DNA of 64,000 nucleotides. Source: Poteriospumella lacustris. Its lineage: Eukaryota; Sar; Chrysophyceae; Chromulinales; Dinobryaceae. The notes under the pieces were generated by a model. That model worked only from the letters and a program-made list of their open reading frames with translations. It was not told the origin of the DNA and made no database searches. A program made the position numbers and the translations under genes. Location of the stretch: assembly GCA_008000375.1 (NCBI GenBank), contig SMOI01000105.1:1-64000 (forward strand), in the 5' to 3' direction. Below are positions 10,693 through 21,329 of the stretch, piece after piece. The stretch's first letter is position 1; every line of letters starts with the position of its first letter.

Positions 10693-13272
10693 ATGAGTTT
10701 CGCTTCCTTCGGAGCATTCGGAGCGCCGGCAGCAGGAACGGCAGCTCCTGGTGCCGCAGCACCGTCCTTCGGCGGCTTTGGTGCCACCGCTCCTGCAGGA
10801 GCGACTGCTTCATTCGGAGCGACTCCTGGTACAGGAGCGACATCCGCTTTCGGATCGTTGGCCGCCCCATCGGCTACACCTGCATCCTTTGGTGCCCCGG
10901 CAGCTGGATCAACCATTTCCTTCGGCGCACCAGCGTCTGCTGGGACAGCAGCTGGATCTGCTCCTTCCTTCGGTGCACCTGCGTCTGGCACATTTGGCGC
11001 ACCAGCAGCTCCTGCTGGTACAGCAACAGGGGCTTTCGGTTCCCTTGCTGCTCCTTCGACAGCAACCGCCGCACCGCCATCATTCGGTGCAGCGCCGGCA
11101 GCCACCGCCACCGCCACCGCCTTTGGCGCACCTCCAGCTTCGACTGGGACGAGCTTTTCGTTCGGAACAGCATCGACCACAGCGCCTGCTTCGACCGCCT
11201 TTGGCGCAGCAGCTGCTCCAGCAACGACAACCGCTTCAGCACCGGCGACTGGTACAGCTTTTGGTTCGACAGCAACGACGACCACCTTCGGAGCAACCCC
11301 TGCTTCCACATCAACAGCAACCGTTTCCTTCGGTGCCCCTGCCGCAGGAACTACTCCTGCTGCAGGAACTGCGCCTGCCTTCGGAGCACCAGCAGCCACA
11401 ACCACAGCGACGGGAGGAACGGCGACTGCCTTTGGGGCACCAGCGGCTGGTACTGCTCCGTCGTTCGGAGCGCCAGCGGCTGGTACTGCTCCGTCGTTCG
11501 GAGCGCCGGCGGCTGGTACTGCGCCAGCCTTCGGAGCGCCAGCGGCAGGTTCTGCTCCGTCGTTCGGAGCGCCAGCGGCTGGTACTGCACCAGCCTTCGG
11601 AGCACCAGCGGCTGGTACTGCTCCGTCGTTCGGAGCACCGGCCGCAGCAGGTTCTGCGCCTTCCTTTGGAGCTCTTGTCGCTGCCACTGGTGCGGACAAG
11701 AAAGATGACAAGGCAGCGGCGCCGACGGCTCTATCATTTGGCTCCCTCCCTCCGGCAGCACCCGCCGACGCGAAGAAGGACGCTGCTGCACCTGCAGCTG
11801 GAACACTTGCATTTGGCGCCACACCTGGAGCCACCACCACGTCCACTGCCCTGACGACTGTCGCAGCACCACCCAAACCGGTAACCCGAGATTCGCTTTA
11901 CTCTGAACTGCCGAAGGAGTATCAGACGGAGCTGGACAACGTCTTCAAGACGTTCAAAGAGCCGATGCGGCAAAATCTGGAATCGATCGCCCGTCATCAG
12001 GGCCAAGGATACGACGAACTCTATCAGCAATTGAAGACGATTCATCTGTCCGTGATGCAGTTGGAGACGAAGCAGTTCCAGCTGAAACAACAGCTGCAGC
12101 CGATGTTGACCGAGATCAAGTCCATGTATCGTGACTTCCATGCGTCCGCGTGCAATGGCTTGTCGCAGATCCGCAGTCACTTCGTCAACGGCCAGTCGAT
12201 CCCCGGACGACACTACATCCCCACGATTATCGACGAGACCCTTCCCGACCGGTTCTTCTTCACGTCGGTGGAGCAAGTGGAGCATCGTATGCATCAGTGT
12301 GTGCAACAAGTGCAGTACTTCGAGCAACAGCTCGCGGCACGCATCAGTGTGGTCGAAGGCTCGCGTCGGCTGCTCAACAGCCACTCGCCTTCGTCCTCGT
12401 CAGCGGCCTATTCGTACGGCCAGGCGCAGCGCGTGACGCCGGCGATGCTGCTGACGATCATCAAGCAGCAGGCGCACAACTTCGTGCTGCTGTCGGCGCA
12501 GGTGAACGCCGTGCACCAGAGCGTGCACGACCTGAAGCAGGCGTACCTGGCGCATCGTCGCCAGGTGCACAAGGACTCGACGAACCCGTTCGAGACGGCG
12601 GATCGGCGGGAGGCGGCGGAGCGCAAGCAAAACGAGGAGAAGATCCGCTTGGAGCAGCAGATCCAAGCACAGCAGTCCCTGCAGAAGCAACAGCAGCAAC
12701 AGCAGCAGCAGCAGCTACAATTGGGCGGAACCACTTTCGGAGCGACGGGTACGACGGCACCCGCCTTCGGCGCACCAGCAGCGGGAATGGCGGTCGGAGC
12801 CTTCGGAAAGACGACTGGCTTCGGCGCTCCGGCAGCTCAACCGACGGCGTTTGGAGCTCCGGCGGCGCAACCGTCAGCGTTCGGCGCCCCAGCAGCGCAA
12901 CCGAGCGCCTTCGGTGCACCGGCGGCGCAACCGAACGCCTTCGGCGCTCCGCCTGCTGCAGCGCCAGCGGCCAACGCCTTTGGCAGCAACACTGGTGCGT
13001 TGTCGTTCGGAGCCGCAAAACCGGCGACGTCCGCTTTCGGTACGACGACCTCCACCACGGCAGCGTTGGACCTCGCGAAGCCCAACATCGGCTTCGGTGC
13101 TGCTGGTCCAGCGGCTGCGCCGTTCGGTGCGACCGCTGCGGCCGGTTTAGGTGGCTTTGGTGCCGCCACCACGGGCAAGCGCGCATCGGATGCGTTCAAC
13201 GTAGCCCCCATCGCCACCACCAACTTCGGCATGGGCGGTGGGTCACTGTCGGTTGGCAAGCGTCAAAAGTGA
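10693..13272 (+). CDS. FG nucleoporin, Nup58/Nup49 type (Nup62 channel complex)
   Basis: A single long exon. The start is taken at MSFASFGAFG (859 residues); the open frame continues 94 codons upstream without FG character. Residues ~1-400 are Ala/Thr/Gly-rich with dozens of FG repeats (SFGAPAAG, AFGAPAAG). The centre (~400-680) is a conserved helical, coiled-coil region beginning LYSELPKEYQTELDNVF, followed by a Gln-run (residues ~660-676). The C-terminus returns to FG repeats and ends KRQK. FG repeats on both sides of a coiled coil match Nup58/Nup45 rather than Nup54 or Nup62. It should line the central transport channel. Part of the coiled coil (12320-12674) is present again in inverted orientation downstream. 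Confidence 0.8.
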   Translation: MSFASFGAFGAPAAGTAAPGAAAPSFGGFGATAPAGATASFGATPGTGATSAFGSLAAPSATPASFGAPAAGSTISFGAPASAGTAAGSAPSFGAPASGTFGAPAAPAGTATGAFGSLAAPSTATAAPPSFGAAPAATATATAFGAPPASTGTSFSFGTASTTAPASTAFGAAAAPATTTASAPATGTAFGSTATTTTFGATPASTSTATVSFGAPAAGTTPAAGTAPAFGAPAATTTATGGTATAFGAPAAGTAPSFGAPAAGTAPSFGAPAAGTAPAFGAPAAGSAPSFGAPAAGTAPAFGAPAAGTAPSFGAPAAAGSAPSFGALVAATGADKKDDKAAAPTALSFGSLPPAAPADAKKDAAAPAAGTLAFGATPGATTTSTALTTVAAPPKPVTRDSLYSELPKEYQTELDNVFKTFKEPMRQNLESIARHQGQGYDELYQQLKTIHLSVMQLETKQFQLKQQLQPMLTEIKSMYRDFHASACNGLSQIRSHFVNGQSIPGRHYIPTIIDETLPDRFFFTSVEQVEHRMHQCVQQVQYFEQQLAARISVVEGSRRLLNSHSPSSSSAAYSYGQAQRVTPAMLLTIIKQQAHNFVLLSAQVNAVHQSVHDLKQAYLAHRRQVHKDSTNPFETADRREAAERKQNEEKIRLEQQIQAQQSLQKQQQQQQQQQLQLGGTTFGATGTTAPAFGAPAAGMAVGAFGKTTGFGAPAAQPTAFGAPAAQPSAFGAPAAQPSAFGAPAAQPNAFGAPPAAAPAANAFGSNTGALSFGAAKPATSAFGTTTSTTAALDLAKPNIGFGAAGPAAAPFGATAAAGLGGFGAATTGKRASDAFNVAPIATTNFGMGGGSLSVGKRQK
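12320..12674 (+). repeat. 355-bp inverted repeat, arm in Nup58-like gene
   Basis: Source arm of an inverted duplication. The segment encodes the second half of the Nup58 coiled coil, from the EQQLAARIS region to QIQAQQ. Its partner is 13504-13858; the blocks compared directly are identical. Confidence 0.92.
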
Positions 13273-13503
13273 GTTCCCGTAGCTGTAGCCGTAGCCTCTG
13301 TAACTTCCTGACTGTAACTCGGCCAGCTTCTTCGATTGTCTTCTTCTGGGTGTGATGCATCGCGAGTACGAGCTGTACCGTAGACACAGGCGCAGTTGAC
13401 GCTGCACATGTCGCAAGAAGAAGAAGCTGACGCTGGATTGGAACAGGAAGAAACGGCCTGCTGCCCGTTGCATAGCTGCCAGTTGACTGCTCTGACGCCT
13501 GAT

Positions 13504-13858
13504 TGCTGTGCTTGGATCTGCTGCTCCAAGCGGATCTTCTCCTCGTTTTGCTTGCGCTCCGCCGCCTCCCGCCGATCCGCCGTCTCGAACGGGTTCGTCG
13601 AGTCCTTGTGCACCTGGCGACGATGCGCCAGGTACGCCTGCTTCAGGTCGTGCACGCTCTGGTGCACGGCGTTCACCTGCGCCGACAGCAGCACGAAGTT
13701 GTGCGCCTGCTGCTTGATGATCGTCAGCAGCATCGCCGGCGTCACGCGCTGCGCCTGGCCGTACGAATAGGCCGCTGACGAGGACGAAGGCGAGTGGCTG
13801 TTGAGCAGCCGACGCGAGCCTTCGACCACACTGATGCGTGCCGCGAGCTGTTGCTCGA
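13504..13858 (-). pseudogene. Inverted partial copy of the Nup58-like coiled coil
   Basis: Reverse complement of 12320-12674 with the same length and no differences seen. It holds about 118 codons of the parent frame, still open, but without FG repeats, start or stop of its own. Flanking sequence on both sides is unrelated to the parent. The spacer between the arms is 829 bp and includes the parent's 3' end. It is either a very recent duplicate or an amplification/assembly chimera. Confidence 0.85.
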
Positions 13859-13975
13859 CTGCGCAGCACACGTGAGACGCTCTATTCCCGCAGCCTGTAT
13901 GGACAGAGGCAACGCGAGGAGACAGGGTAACGTAGCAATTCTGTGGGGTCAGATTACAGCCGCAGCGGACGGGGT

Positions 13976-16414
13976 CTATTTCGATAAACCCGAATGACGC
14001 AACAGCGCTTCAGGCGAAGGATCGCGTCCGCGGAACGCGCGGTACACGTCACGTGGATGTTGTCCACCACCACGGGCCAACACCGTCTCGCGGAAGCGAC
14101 GGCCAGTCGCCTGGATCGCTTCTTCGTTGTCGAGGCCGACCTCTTCGAAGGCCGCAAAGGCATCGGCCGACATCACTTCCGCCCACTTGTACGAGTAGTA
14201 GCCCGCACTGTAGCCACCCGCGAAGATGTGACTGAACGAGCACAGGAAGCGGTCCTCGGCCAACGGCGGGATGACGGTGTACTGCTTGGCCAACTCGTGT
14301 TGCACCTCGAAGACGCTGCGTTCGTGAGGGTCGAGAGCGTGATACGCGGTCGAATGCAGGTACATGTCCATCGCGCCGAAGAACAGCTGGCGCAGCATCT
14401 GCATGCCAGCCTGGAAGTTCTTCGCCGCCTTGATCTTGTGGAACAGCTCCTTCGGCAGGGGCTCGCCGGTCTCGTAGTGCTTCGCGAAGGAATACAACGT
14501 CCGTTCGTCGTAGCACCAGTTCTCCATGAACTGCGAGGGCAACTCGACGGCGTCCCACTCGATGCCGTTGACTGTGGACAGCACGCAACACACAACACAC
14601 GACGTCGCTCGTTAGCACACACACGCACACACACACGCACACACACAGAGAGAGGGGATACCGAGGGTACTTACTGCCGGCGGCATCACCGTGCTCGACA
14701 CGGGTCAACATGTGCTGCAAGCCGTGACCAAACTCGTGGAACAGCGTCTCCACCTCGCGGAAGGTCATCAGCGAGGGCTTCCCGTCGACCGGTGGCGAGC
14801 CGTTGCAGGTCAAATACGCCACGGGTTTGCGGTGTAAGACTTTGCTCTTGCCCAAACATACGTCCATCCAGGCGCCACCGCGTTTCTCCGCCGGACGAGA
14901 ATACGCGTCGAGGTAGAAGCCGGCGATCTCTTCCTTCGTCTGCGCGTCCAGCACCTTGAAATAGCGCACGTCGTCGTGCCACACCTGCGCCGCACCGTCG
15001 GCCGCGACAATCTCCACGCCAAACAAACGATGTGCCAACTGAAACAGACCCTCCAGGACGGTGGGCAGTGGGAAATACGCCCGCAATTCCTCTTCGGAGT
15101 ATTGGTACTGCGCCTCTCGCAGCCGCTCCGACCAGAACGGAATGTCCCACAGCTGCAACGGTTCCGTCACCCCCTGCGCCTTCGCAAAGGCGCGCACTTC
15201 TTCCAAATCGCGTTGCGCCGCGGGATAGGACTTCGCGCGCAGCATTTCAATCAACTGCATCACACCGTCGACGGAGTCCGCCATCTTCGCGTTCAACGAC
15301 TTCTCGGCGAAACACGGATACCCCAACAGCTGGGCCAACTCCGTTTTCAGCGTCAAAATGCGACGAATCAAGACGGCGTTGTCGTGATCTCCAGACGACG
15401 CACGGCTGATGTACGCGCGGTAGACCTGTTCGCGAATGTCGCGGTTGCGGAGGTGCTGCATCACCGGCAAATACGAGGGGATGTCCAACGTAATCACCCA
15501 GGGCCCCGCCTCGGGCGTCGCCTGGGCATCACCTTGAGCTTTCGCATTCTGCGCGGCCATCGCCTTGGCCGAAGCAGGTAAACCTTCGACGTCGGCGGGG
15601 TTGGTCAGCTTCAGCTTGAACTGCTTCGTCGAGTCCAACAGGTTGTTCGAGAACTTCGTCGACAGCTCCGCCAGCTCCAACTGCAGCTTGTTGAACTGCT
15701 CGCGTTTGGCAGGTTCGAGATCCACACCGCTGGCTTTCATTTGCTTTAACGCGCCTTCCACAATACGTTGTTGAGTGCCATCTAACGCGGCCCAGACCTG
15801 GTGCTCTTGTTGCAAGAAGTTGAAGGCGTGGAACAGCACTTCGCTCTGTCCCAACTGCTGATACACGTCAATGATCGCTGGCTGCATGGTCTCATGGGCC
15901 TTACGCAACTCGTCGCTGTTCTTCACCCCCATCAAATGACCCACCACGCCCCAACTGTACGACAGCGGCGCTTGCATCTTCTCGAGCTTCTCGACGACGC
16001 CTTCGTAGTCGTACGCCACGTGGTGCTTGGGTGTCTTCTTGGGCTCCTTCAGCTCGGCTTCCAGCGCTATACATGAAGAAAGAAGGGGGCGAACAGTTAA
16101 CCACCGTGAGACAGAGCAAACCGACAGCAGAGGACGACACCTTTGAAGTCGCGCTTCAACTCGGACAGATCGTGCTCCAACGCAGGAACGATATGCTCGG
16201 GCTTGATCTCGCGGAACAGTGGCGTGCCTTTCTGATTCAATAAAGGGTTTTCGGGGACATTGAGTGTGGAGGCAGAGGCCTTGAGGATTCCCTCGCAGCT
16301 CGATTTGCGGTACGAGGAGTTCACAAACAAAGTGTGGGTAATCAACCCAACTCCCAAGGGCTTGGCAAGATTGCGTCGAAAGAGCATCGAAGTCATGATT
16401 ATTGCTACAGTCAC
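13976..16414 (-). CDS. M3 family oligopeptidase A-like metallopeptidase
   Basis: Exons read 16414-16141, 16066-14675 and 14571-13976 (753 residues). Introns are 74 and 103 bp; the second contains a CA/CG-rich microsatellite. The zinc site is [11 protein letters not shown], and the third zinc ligand region is [14 protein letters not shown], directly after the second splice junction (ING|IEW spans it correctly). The N-terminal ENPLL and [15 protein letters not shown] match the start of oligopeptidase A/thimet-type enzymes. About 40 residues before that are Arg/Ser-rich ([12 protein letters not shown]) and could be an organelle presequence; ATGs at 16414, 16396 and 16387 are all possible. The enzyme degrades short peptides, including cleaved targeting peptides in plant organelles. 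Confidence 0.9.
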
Positions 16415-16876
16415 ACATCACATCACCACATGCCCTTTGATTCAGCCGAGTAAAGAAGGATCGTTTGCAAATCAGTAGCCTACCTGTTACCCACCACGTT
16501 GACAAGAGCTTTGAACACCGGTGTAGACTGCAAGTCATTCAAATCACTCGAAATCCGAATGATATTGTGGCTTGCAACCATTTCACAGGCGACTCCAATC
16601 GCGAACGCCACCTTCTTCGCTTCTTCCCGTTCTTCTTCTGCGAGAGCGCGTTTTTGTAACGCCCCAGCGGTACACGACGACGACGACAGGTGGGCAGCCG
16701 AGTTCTCTGCATCGAAGAAATCGAGACCATTTCATTCCCTATTACTTTGCTATTGACATTTGGACACTGCATTATATCGTGCATAAGGAATTGTTGAGTT
16801 GGAGCCTGCTTTCCTTGCAGAGGAATATATAGTCGCATTGTCATATTGAGCAAAGAGTGCAGTGTAGTTTCACCAA

Positions 16877-17764
16877 ATGGCTGACCAAACAATCGACGAG
16901 GAATTGGAAGTATTGAACAGTATCTACGCCGAGGCTTTGGCATCGTTCAGCAATGGAGATCGATGCACGCTGCAATTGGCATATCCTTCGTCCGATTCAC
17001 CGAGCCACACTATTGAAGTGTCGTTTTCGTCGACGTTGTATCCAGGAGAGCATCGTAACGTGGAGGTGGCTTTGAAATCTTCGACATATTACATCGACAG
17101 CGAATTTGCTACATCTATTTTGGACAAAGTATCGGCAGAGAATCCCGGAGGCAATATTTTGTTTCAGCTGTTCGAAGACCTGAAAGAATACCTGGCGAAC
17201 CATGAGGACCTGCCGCGACGCGATTTCGACATGTCGGGTTTGCAGGACGAAGCCGTTGAGGAAGTTGTGGTAGATCCTGCTGAATTCCATCGAAGGATAG
17301 CTGAGCGCGAAGAACGGGCGAAGGAAAGTGGAGGTCGCACGCTGCTGAACGGAAAAGCCATCAACATCATTCACGGCCCGAATGTGGTCGAACAAAGGTC
17401 AACGTTCCAAGCCCATTTAGCCCAAGTATCGTCGATGGAGGAAGTTGAATACGTTCGTTGCACCCTGCTGCTTGATAAGAAAGTGGCAGCTGCGACACAT
17501 AACATTATGGCCTACCGTTTCACCGACCCTGCCACTGGCATCGTCCACCATGATTGTGACGACGACGGGGAGTGTGCCGCAGGCGGCCGATTAGGGGAAA
17601 TGGTTCGCCTCATGGGGGCATCCAATGTCATCGTCGTAGTCAGCAGATGGTTTGGTGGTGTGCTGATGGGTCCGTCCCGCTTCAAGTATATTTGCAACAC
17701 GGCGAGAGACCTGATGGAAGAGCACGGCTTCTGCAAGGAAGACAAGCGATCGAAGAAGACATAG
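16877..17764 (+). CDS. IMPACT/Yih1 homologue, GCN2 regulator
   Basis: Single exon, 295 residues. The N-terminal ~115 residues form an RWD domain (ELEVLNSIYAEAL, LYPGEHRNVEV). The C-terminal UPF0029/IMPACT domain runs from about 165 to 285 with RSTFQAHLA, HHDCDDDGECAAGGRL and VVVSRWFGGVLMGPSRF. Family members compete with GCN2 for GCN1 and so damp the amino-acid starvation response. The tail is basic (EDKRSKKT). Degraded copies of this tail occur at both ends of the CCT7 palindrome (about 20.5-20.7 kb and 26.3-26.5 kb), suggesting this gene or a relative took part in the rearrangement. Confidence 0.9.
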   Translation: MADQTIDEELEVLNSIYAEALASFSNGDRCTLQLAYPSSDSPSHTIEVSFSSTLYPGEHRNVEVALKSSTYYIDSEFATSILDKVSAENPGGNILFQLFEDLKEYLANHEDLPRRDFDMSGLQDEAVEEVVVDPAEFHRRIAEREERAKESGGRTLLNGKAINIIHGPNVVEQRSTFQAHLAQVSSMEEVEYVRCTLLLDKKVAAATHNIMAYRFTDPATGIVHHDCDDDGECAAGGRLGEMVRLMGASNVIVVVSRWFGGVLMGPSRFKYICNTARDLMEEHGFCKEDKRSKKT

Positions 17765-18136
17765 TGTTCGGAAGATACTACGCGGAGGCTGTGTTCAAGA
17801 GTAATGTAATGTAGATAGTAATTGTGAGTGATAAGAATGTTGCCACTTCAATCGAAGGTTGGTGAACTGACAGAGGAAAGTACACAGTTGTCTCACAGTT
17901 GTACTGGTTAGAATCACTGTTAGAACCCCCTCCATGTACTGTACTTTCTTCATGGTTCCTTTCCGGTTTCTTTCGCCCTTTTCGCCATCAAAAATGGCAA
18001 CGGGCAGGGGCAGGGATGGCTGAGGGACCAAGAAGTGGGTGGACAGCTCCGGCGCTGGACCACGACGCTGTTTTGCTCCCCAATCACAATCTGATTTAAC
18101 GCTTCTAAATTTGTTTTGGAACTTCTTGAACCTTGA

Positions 18137-20090
18137 TTGATGGTGCGAATTTCCATTGTTGGAGCTGGAGAGACTGCTGAGTTTCTTGATGGATCGAACA
18201 GGAAAGTAGTTCAAGAAACGCTGCTGGGTGCATTCGGAAAGGGAATTCTTATGCAGAATGGTCTGGGGATTGTCAGCGAGACTTTGACTGGTGAATATCA
18301 GTATCACGTCACTGGTACTTCAGGTACATTTCCATCAATTGACTTCCGTTTTTGATCTCATCTATTGCTGTTTTGCCTCTTTCCCTGCTACTCTTTCCAC
18401 TCATTATAAACTATTTTAGGTTCCCGGGTCTCAGCAGGTAATGAATTTATTCGCCAGCTTTATTTTGCGTCGTATTTATTTTTGGATGTGAACAGAGTCA
18501 AGGCCAGTGTTAGTGAATGATTCCGAAAAGATTGGGGTGCTGCTGAAACCCGATTGTTCGGCGTCGGCTATTGCGAACCACTACCCCGAAATATACGACG
18601 TATTCGCACAAGTATGCGGTCCAGGGAGCTACGTGCCCAACTCAAGACTTCAGCAACTATTGGAAGCTCCTGTTTTGGACAAATCGGCTATCATATTCAA
18701 ATGTGAGTTGGTGCGATCGCTGGTTTCCGTCGATACATTCAGAAACGCCAGTCAAGGCAGTGAGACTATGATGGCCGACTCAAATCTGCAAACAATGCTG
18801 TCCATCATGGCTTCTTACTCTGATGAGTCATTGACATCTGCCCAGCCACTAATTCCCAGCTCATCTATGTATTTGGCGGGATCTGTCAGCAGTCCTGGGC
18901 ATAGTCTATTCTCCAGGAATGGACCCCAGGGAATTCCTCACATCGTTGGCGCAGAAGCGGAAGGGATGGAAGAATCTGTACGACAGTGCTACCCACAGCT
19001 GATTACTGTTTGTGGCAACAGTTGTCTCGAGCTCAATCGAATCGGGTTGTCGCATGAGGATTGTGTTGTGCCGGGCGTTGCTATGGCTGGAAACAGTTGT
19101 CAGTTTCTTGCGATGTATTTGCTTAGAGACTCTTTCCCTGTTTTGGTGGCATTAAGTCCAATACTGTGTCCGTTTGGAACATGGGGCGAACAGAAAGAAG
19201 TTGCCAAATGGTGTTTGCGACTAGTGGCGTTCGCTCGAGAAACCGCTGATAAGGTGCAGCACTGCCAATGCATTCGATCTCCAAGGGACATGAGGGACAT
19301 GAAAGTGCGTTTGAACATGTGTGGATACTTTGCGAAGCCTATTCGCAATGGGTTGAAGTTCATCATGGAAGAAACCTACGAGAGTGACGAAACCACACTC
19401 TATTCGGACTGCAGTGTTCGTTTGAATGAGATCATGATGATGTACGAGCAATTGCGAGTGTCTGGCCTTCGCAATGGAATCAACATGGACCAGTTCTTGA
19501 TATTCCCTGAAGGTGTTGTCTCCGTTCCCGGTGAAGGTGTACGGGAAAGCGAGCAACTTCGAAAAGTACTGATGCGGGAGTGCTACATCAATGGGTTCCG
19601 CACTGTGGATCTGACCTTTCGCCCATTGATACTGTTCCCTCGCCTATCTCCCTCCGATGGATGGACTGACGCCAAGCCCGCTCAAGGCATTATTCAGCAG
19701 CTATATTTGGAGCAGCTGAAGCTCGCCATAGATGCATTGAACACGGCGAGAATCGCGCACCTCGATTTGCGTCCAGCCAATGCTTTGTGGAGAGAGATCC
19801 ACAACGGAGATACTCCTTCGGTCGAACTGCGCTTGATCGATTTCGAAGACGCCGTGCCATTTGGTCAGGTCATTCCGCCAGAGTTGGTTCGAGTTATTGT
19901 CGACAGTGACGATTATCGCTATCCATTCCAAAGCGGCGATGAGCACAGTGATCAGATCGCCCGTGTCTTGCACAATGAATTCTTTTTCGAGGCGATCGGA
20001 CGGTGGACAAGTAGCGAAGTCATAGAGTTCACCGAGTTCATGCAGGACGGGACAGGATTGGAAATTCTGCACTCTTTGCTAGCCCCGTAG
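18137..20090 (+). CDS. Kinase-like protein with HLDLRPAN / DFE motifs
   Basis: Exons are inferred at 18137-18323, 18420-18437 and 18496-20090 (599 residues); the second is an 18-nt microexon flanked by AG and GT that keeps phase 1 on both sides. The C-terminal third has an atypical kinase or phosphotransferase catalytic core: HLDLRPANALW resembles the catalytic loop, and LIDFEDA resembles the metal-binding DFG, with Glu for Gly. The N-terminus (~70 residues) looks like a small beta-rich header ending in GEYQYHVTG. A header plus kinase layout recalls Crinkler-type proteins, but the match is weak. A Ser-rich middle and several Cys are present. Substrate unknown. Confidence 0.65.
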
Positions 20091-20139
20091 TGTTCGCTCA
20101 ATATTCTTGCGAACAGTGAATGCTTCTGTAATTTGTTCA

Positions 20140-20423
20140 TCATCAACACCCGGGCGGACCCTAACGTCGCGTCGAAGAGCAGCAGGCGGTTCATTTTGGG
20201 CATATAGATCCGCGACCTCGCTCCTCGGCTGCCTCGTAGCTTCTGGTCCGCCACAACGGTAGGACCTCTGACATCTTCGCAGAGGTACAAGACGCGGCTA
20301 AAGAGCGGGTGGCGAGGAGCACCGCCCCTTGCGATGTGTTTCTCGCCGAAGTCGTAGTTCATCTGATGTCCAGCGCTGTGTACTCGACTGTGAATCCACC
20401 ACTCAAATCCACGCCCATATCCA
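20140..20423 (-). pseudogene. Possible 2-oxoglutarate oxygenase-like exon fragment
   Basis: On the minus strand a good acceptor (TTTCCTTTCAG) precedes an open frame reading GYGRGFEWWIHSRVHS, then GEKHIARGG, HPLFSRVLYLCED, RGPTVVADQ and PKMNRLLLFDATL. This pattern resembles the C-terminal half of prolyl-hydroxylase-like Fe(II)/2OG oxygenases, but the final His/Arg portion is missing as the frame runs into the 3' end of the kinase-like gene. No upstream coding exon was found; a relic of the IMPACT tail lies there instead. It is probably a gene fragment. Confidence 0.35.
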
Positions 20424-20519
20424 CTGAAAGGAAAGTATTAGAGTGTTTACTGAACCGAAAGGTGATTGTAAAACGGTGTGGCTGATGCCAACCAAACCCA
20501 TGGCTATGTCTCGGGGTAC

Positions 20520-20690
20520 TACGGCCGCTTGTCTTCCATGCAGAAGCCATGCTCTTCCATGAGGGCTCTTGACGTGTAAAACATGTATTTGAAGCGAGGC
20601 AGGTGGGGCCGTTCAGCAAATCAATCGACAGCTGCTTCATCTTCCGCCATGGCATCTCGGGATGACTGCACGTACACTTTACCCAGTGCT
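20520..20690 (-). pseudogene. Relic of an IMPACT C-terminus (left)
   Basis: On the minus strand the sequence aligns with the 3' end of the IMPACT gene at 16877: a CGCTTCAA-TA block (RFKYM), then codons for LMEEHGFC and EDKR, then a stop. Upstream frames are broken. It lies at the outer edge of the left palindrome arm; a more decayed version is at 26335-26450. Confidence 0.55.
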
Positions 20691-20714
20691 GCAATTGATG
20701 TAGGGAAAAGCATG

Positions 20715-21002
20715 CAAAAAGAGAAGGCGAGACTTCTCTCTCAGGCTTGAGGTTGGTTTCAAGTTTGTTTGTTTTGCTGTATCAAGCCTATCTGTGGAAC
20801 TCGATCAATGTATAGGAAGGCTGGGAACCGCCCCAAACGGAAAAGAAAAGCAATACATACGATGGTCGATGGGCAAAAAGAAAAAGAGAAGGCGGAGCTT
20901 CTCTTTCAGGCTTGATGTTGTATTCGACCATTGAATGTGTGTTTGTTTTGCTGTGTCAAGCCTGTCGAAGGAGCTGCAGGAACGAATAGAATCGCTGGGA
21001 AC
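20715..21002 (+). repeat. Tandem pair of a short dispersed repeat (left)
   Basis: There are two related units, about 20715-20828 and 20875-21002. Each starts A-rich, then has GAGAAGGCG..CTTCTCT, then CAGGCTTGA, a variable ~35-45 nt loop with GTTTGTTTTGCTGT, then TCAAGCCT(G), and ends GCTGGGAAC. CAGGCTTGA and TCAAGCCTG are perfect inverted repeats in the second unit, so a transcript could form a hairpin. Related pairs occur at 25981-26247 (inverted) and 53101-53360. Confidence 0.75.
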
Positions 21003-21329
21003 TCGACCGCGATCCACCTCCACGATCATCCGACCCGGAGGAGACGTCGGTCGAAATATGAAACGCCTCACCCCACTCTGGTGCCATCTGGTCATCTGGG
21101 CGACGCTGTGTGCGGCCCTCACCGCAGCAGCAGACCCAGCGGGCGAGACACTGTCCCTGCGGAGACGTGTCGCCACTGCGATTTCGAATGTTTTTGTTCT
21201 TCGATCGGTTTTGTCCTGTTTTTCGAATTGTTGGCTTGCATCGATGGGTTGTGGGCGAGTCATTCGTGGCGATTGTCATATCTTGATTGTATTCTGGTTG
21301 CGTACCTATTGGGAATCGATTCATTCACA

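Noticed and set aside
10602-11876. A 424-codon minus frame of Ala/Val/Pro repeats
   Set aside because: Antisense of the FG-repeat region of the nucleoporin, repetitive only because the FG repeats are.
13243-13871. Independent minus-strand genes of about 200 codons behind Nup58
   Set aside because: The frames are explained by the inverted 355-bp copy of the Nup58 exon plus random flanks; no start, FG repeats or complete domain.
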